The position numbers and the translations under genes were made by a program. A DNA stretch of 6,042 bases from Chitinophagaceae bacterium. GTDB lineage: Bacteria; Bacteroidota; Bacteroidia; Chitinophagales; Chitinophagaceae. Below are positions 5,828-6,042 of the stretch, piece after piece. The notes beneath the pieces were generated by a model. That model was not told the DNA's origin. It worked only from the letters and a program-made list of their open reading frames with translations, and ran no database searches. The number at the start of each line of letters is the position of its first letter. Position 1 is the first letter of the stretch. The stretch spans positions 1 through 6,042 of the forward strand of contig CANCKV010000224.1 in assembly GCA_947378615.1 (NCBI GenBank). The letters are read 5' to 3'.

Positions 5828-6042
5828 TCGAAGCTGTAAGCAACTTAAACTTTCATCATTGATTTTCAAACAAATCAACTTCTTGTCATTAGCAGTTTAT
5901 CGAAGTGCAAGCAACTATAACCATTCGACCCGACTTCGAGAGCCTCAGTCTGACAGGTTAATTATCGATGAGTCCATTACAATTTATAAGATGTCATTAG
6001 CAGCCTGTCGAAGTGCAAGCAACTTACATTTCAACCCGATTT
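5813..6042. repeat. REP-like interspersed repeat cluster, cut by the right window edge
   Basis: Three same-orientation copies share GTCA-n-GC-n-GTCGAAG followed by TGCAAGCAACT or close variants: 5813-5847, 5885-5917 and 5993-6026. The last two are 108 bp apart and stay similar beyond the core (TTCGACCCGACTT and TTCAACCCGATTT). An inverted partial copy lies at 5934-5955, where CTTCGAGAGCCTCAG is the complement of the CTGAG-n-TCGAAG part. The mixed orientation and the TCGAAG/CTTCGA inverted core resemble REP-type intergenic repeats. The array continues past the end of the window, so copy number is unknown. Confidence 0.6.

Noticed and set aside
5687..5878. 63-codon reverse-strand frame
   Set aside because: It runs across the 37-bp direct repeats and the first REP-like copy, and its protein has no recognisable features.

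Overview
The window comes from a low-GC member of the Bacteroidota. The evidence is a type IX secretion system (T9SS) module: a type B C-terminal sorting domain, a PorP/SprF outer-membrane protein and a TPR/beta-propeller/OmpA protein. Shine-Dalgarno-like sequences are also absent before the clear starts. Genus cannot be told from what is visible.

Positions 1-3847 are a forward gene cluster. It opens with the 3' end of a large secreted or surface protein (DUF11-like repeat, then a gliding-motility/T9SS type B C-terminal domain). Next is a PorP/SprF-family protein, and then a 720-residue protein with TPRs, a PD40 propeller, a carboxypeptidase-regulatory-like domain and an OmpA peptidoglycan-binding domain. 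In the gap between the last two sits a possible 35-residue single-span membrane protein that overlaps the end of the porP/sprF-like gene and stops 4 nt before the next ATG. A coherent reading is that the adhesin-like protein is the cargo, the PorP/SprF protein helps deliver or hold it at the outer membrane, and the OmpA protein ties the assembly to peptidoglycan.

Positions 3848-3933 are a convergent intergenic gap filled by a 31-bp-arm hairpin built from tandem 7-bp repeats, probably a bidirectional terminator. On the reverse strand, 3934-4230 encodes a YciI-like protein with a Bacteroidota-type -7 element upstream.

Positions 4231-6042, about 1.8 kb, hold no convincing protein gene but are rich in repeats. 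There are two short CTAC-NNN-GTAG palindromes (4379-4434), a hairpin with A/T-rich arms (4468-4510), a block of about 14 units of exactly 21 bp bounded by a 14-bp inverted repeat (4719-5013), an A/T-rich stretch with nothing convincing (5014-5713), and a cluster of REP-like repeats running off the right edge (5714-6042). The 21-bp array is the most unusual thing here. Its 12-bp core occurs in both orientations in a single register, the ends are inverted repeats, and it can fold into long RNA stems.
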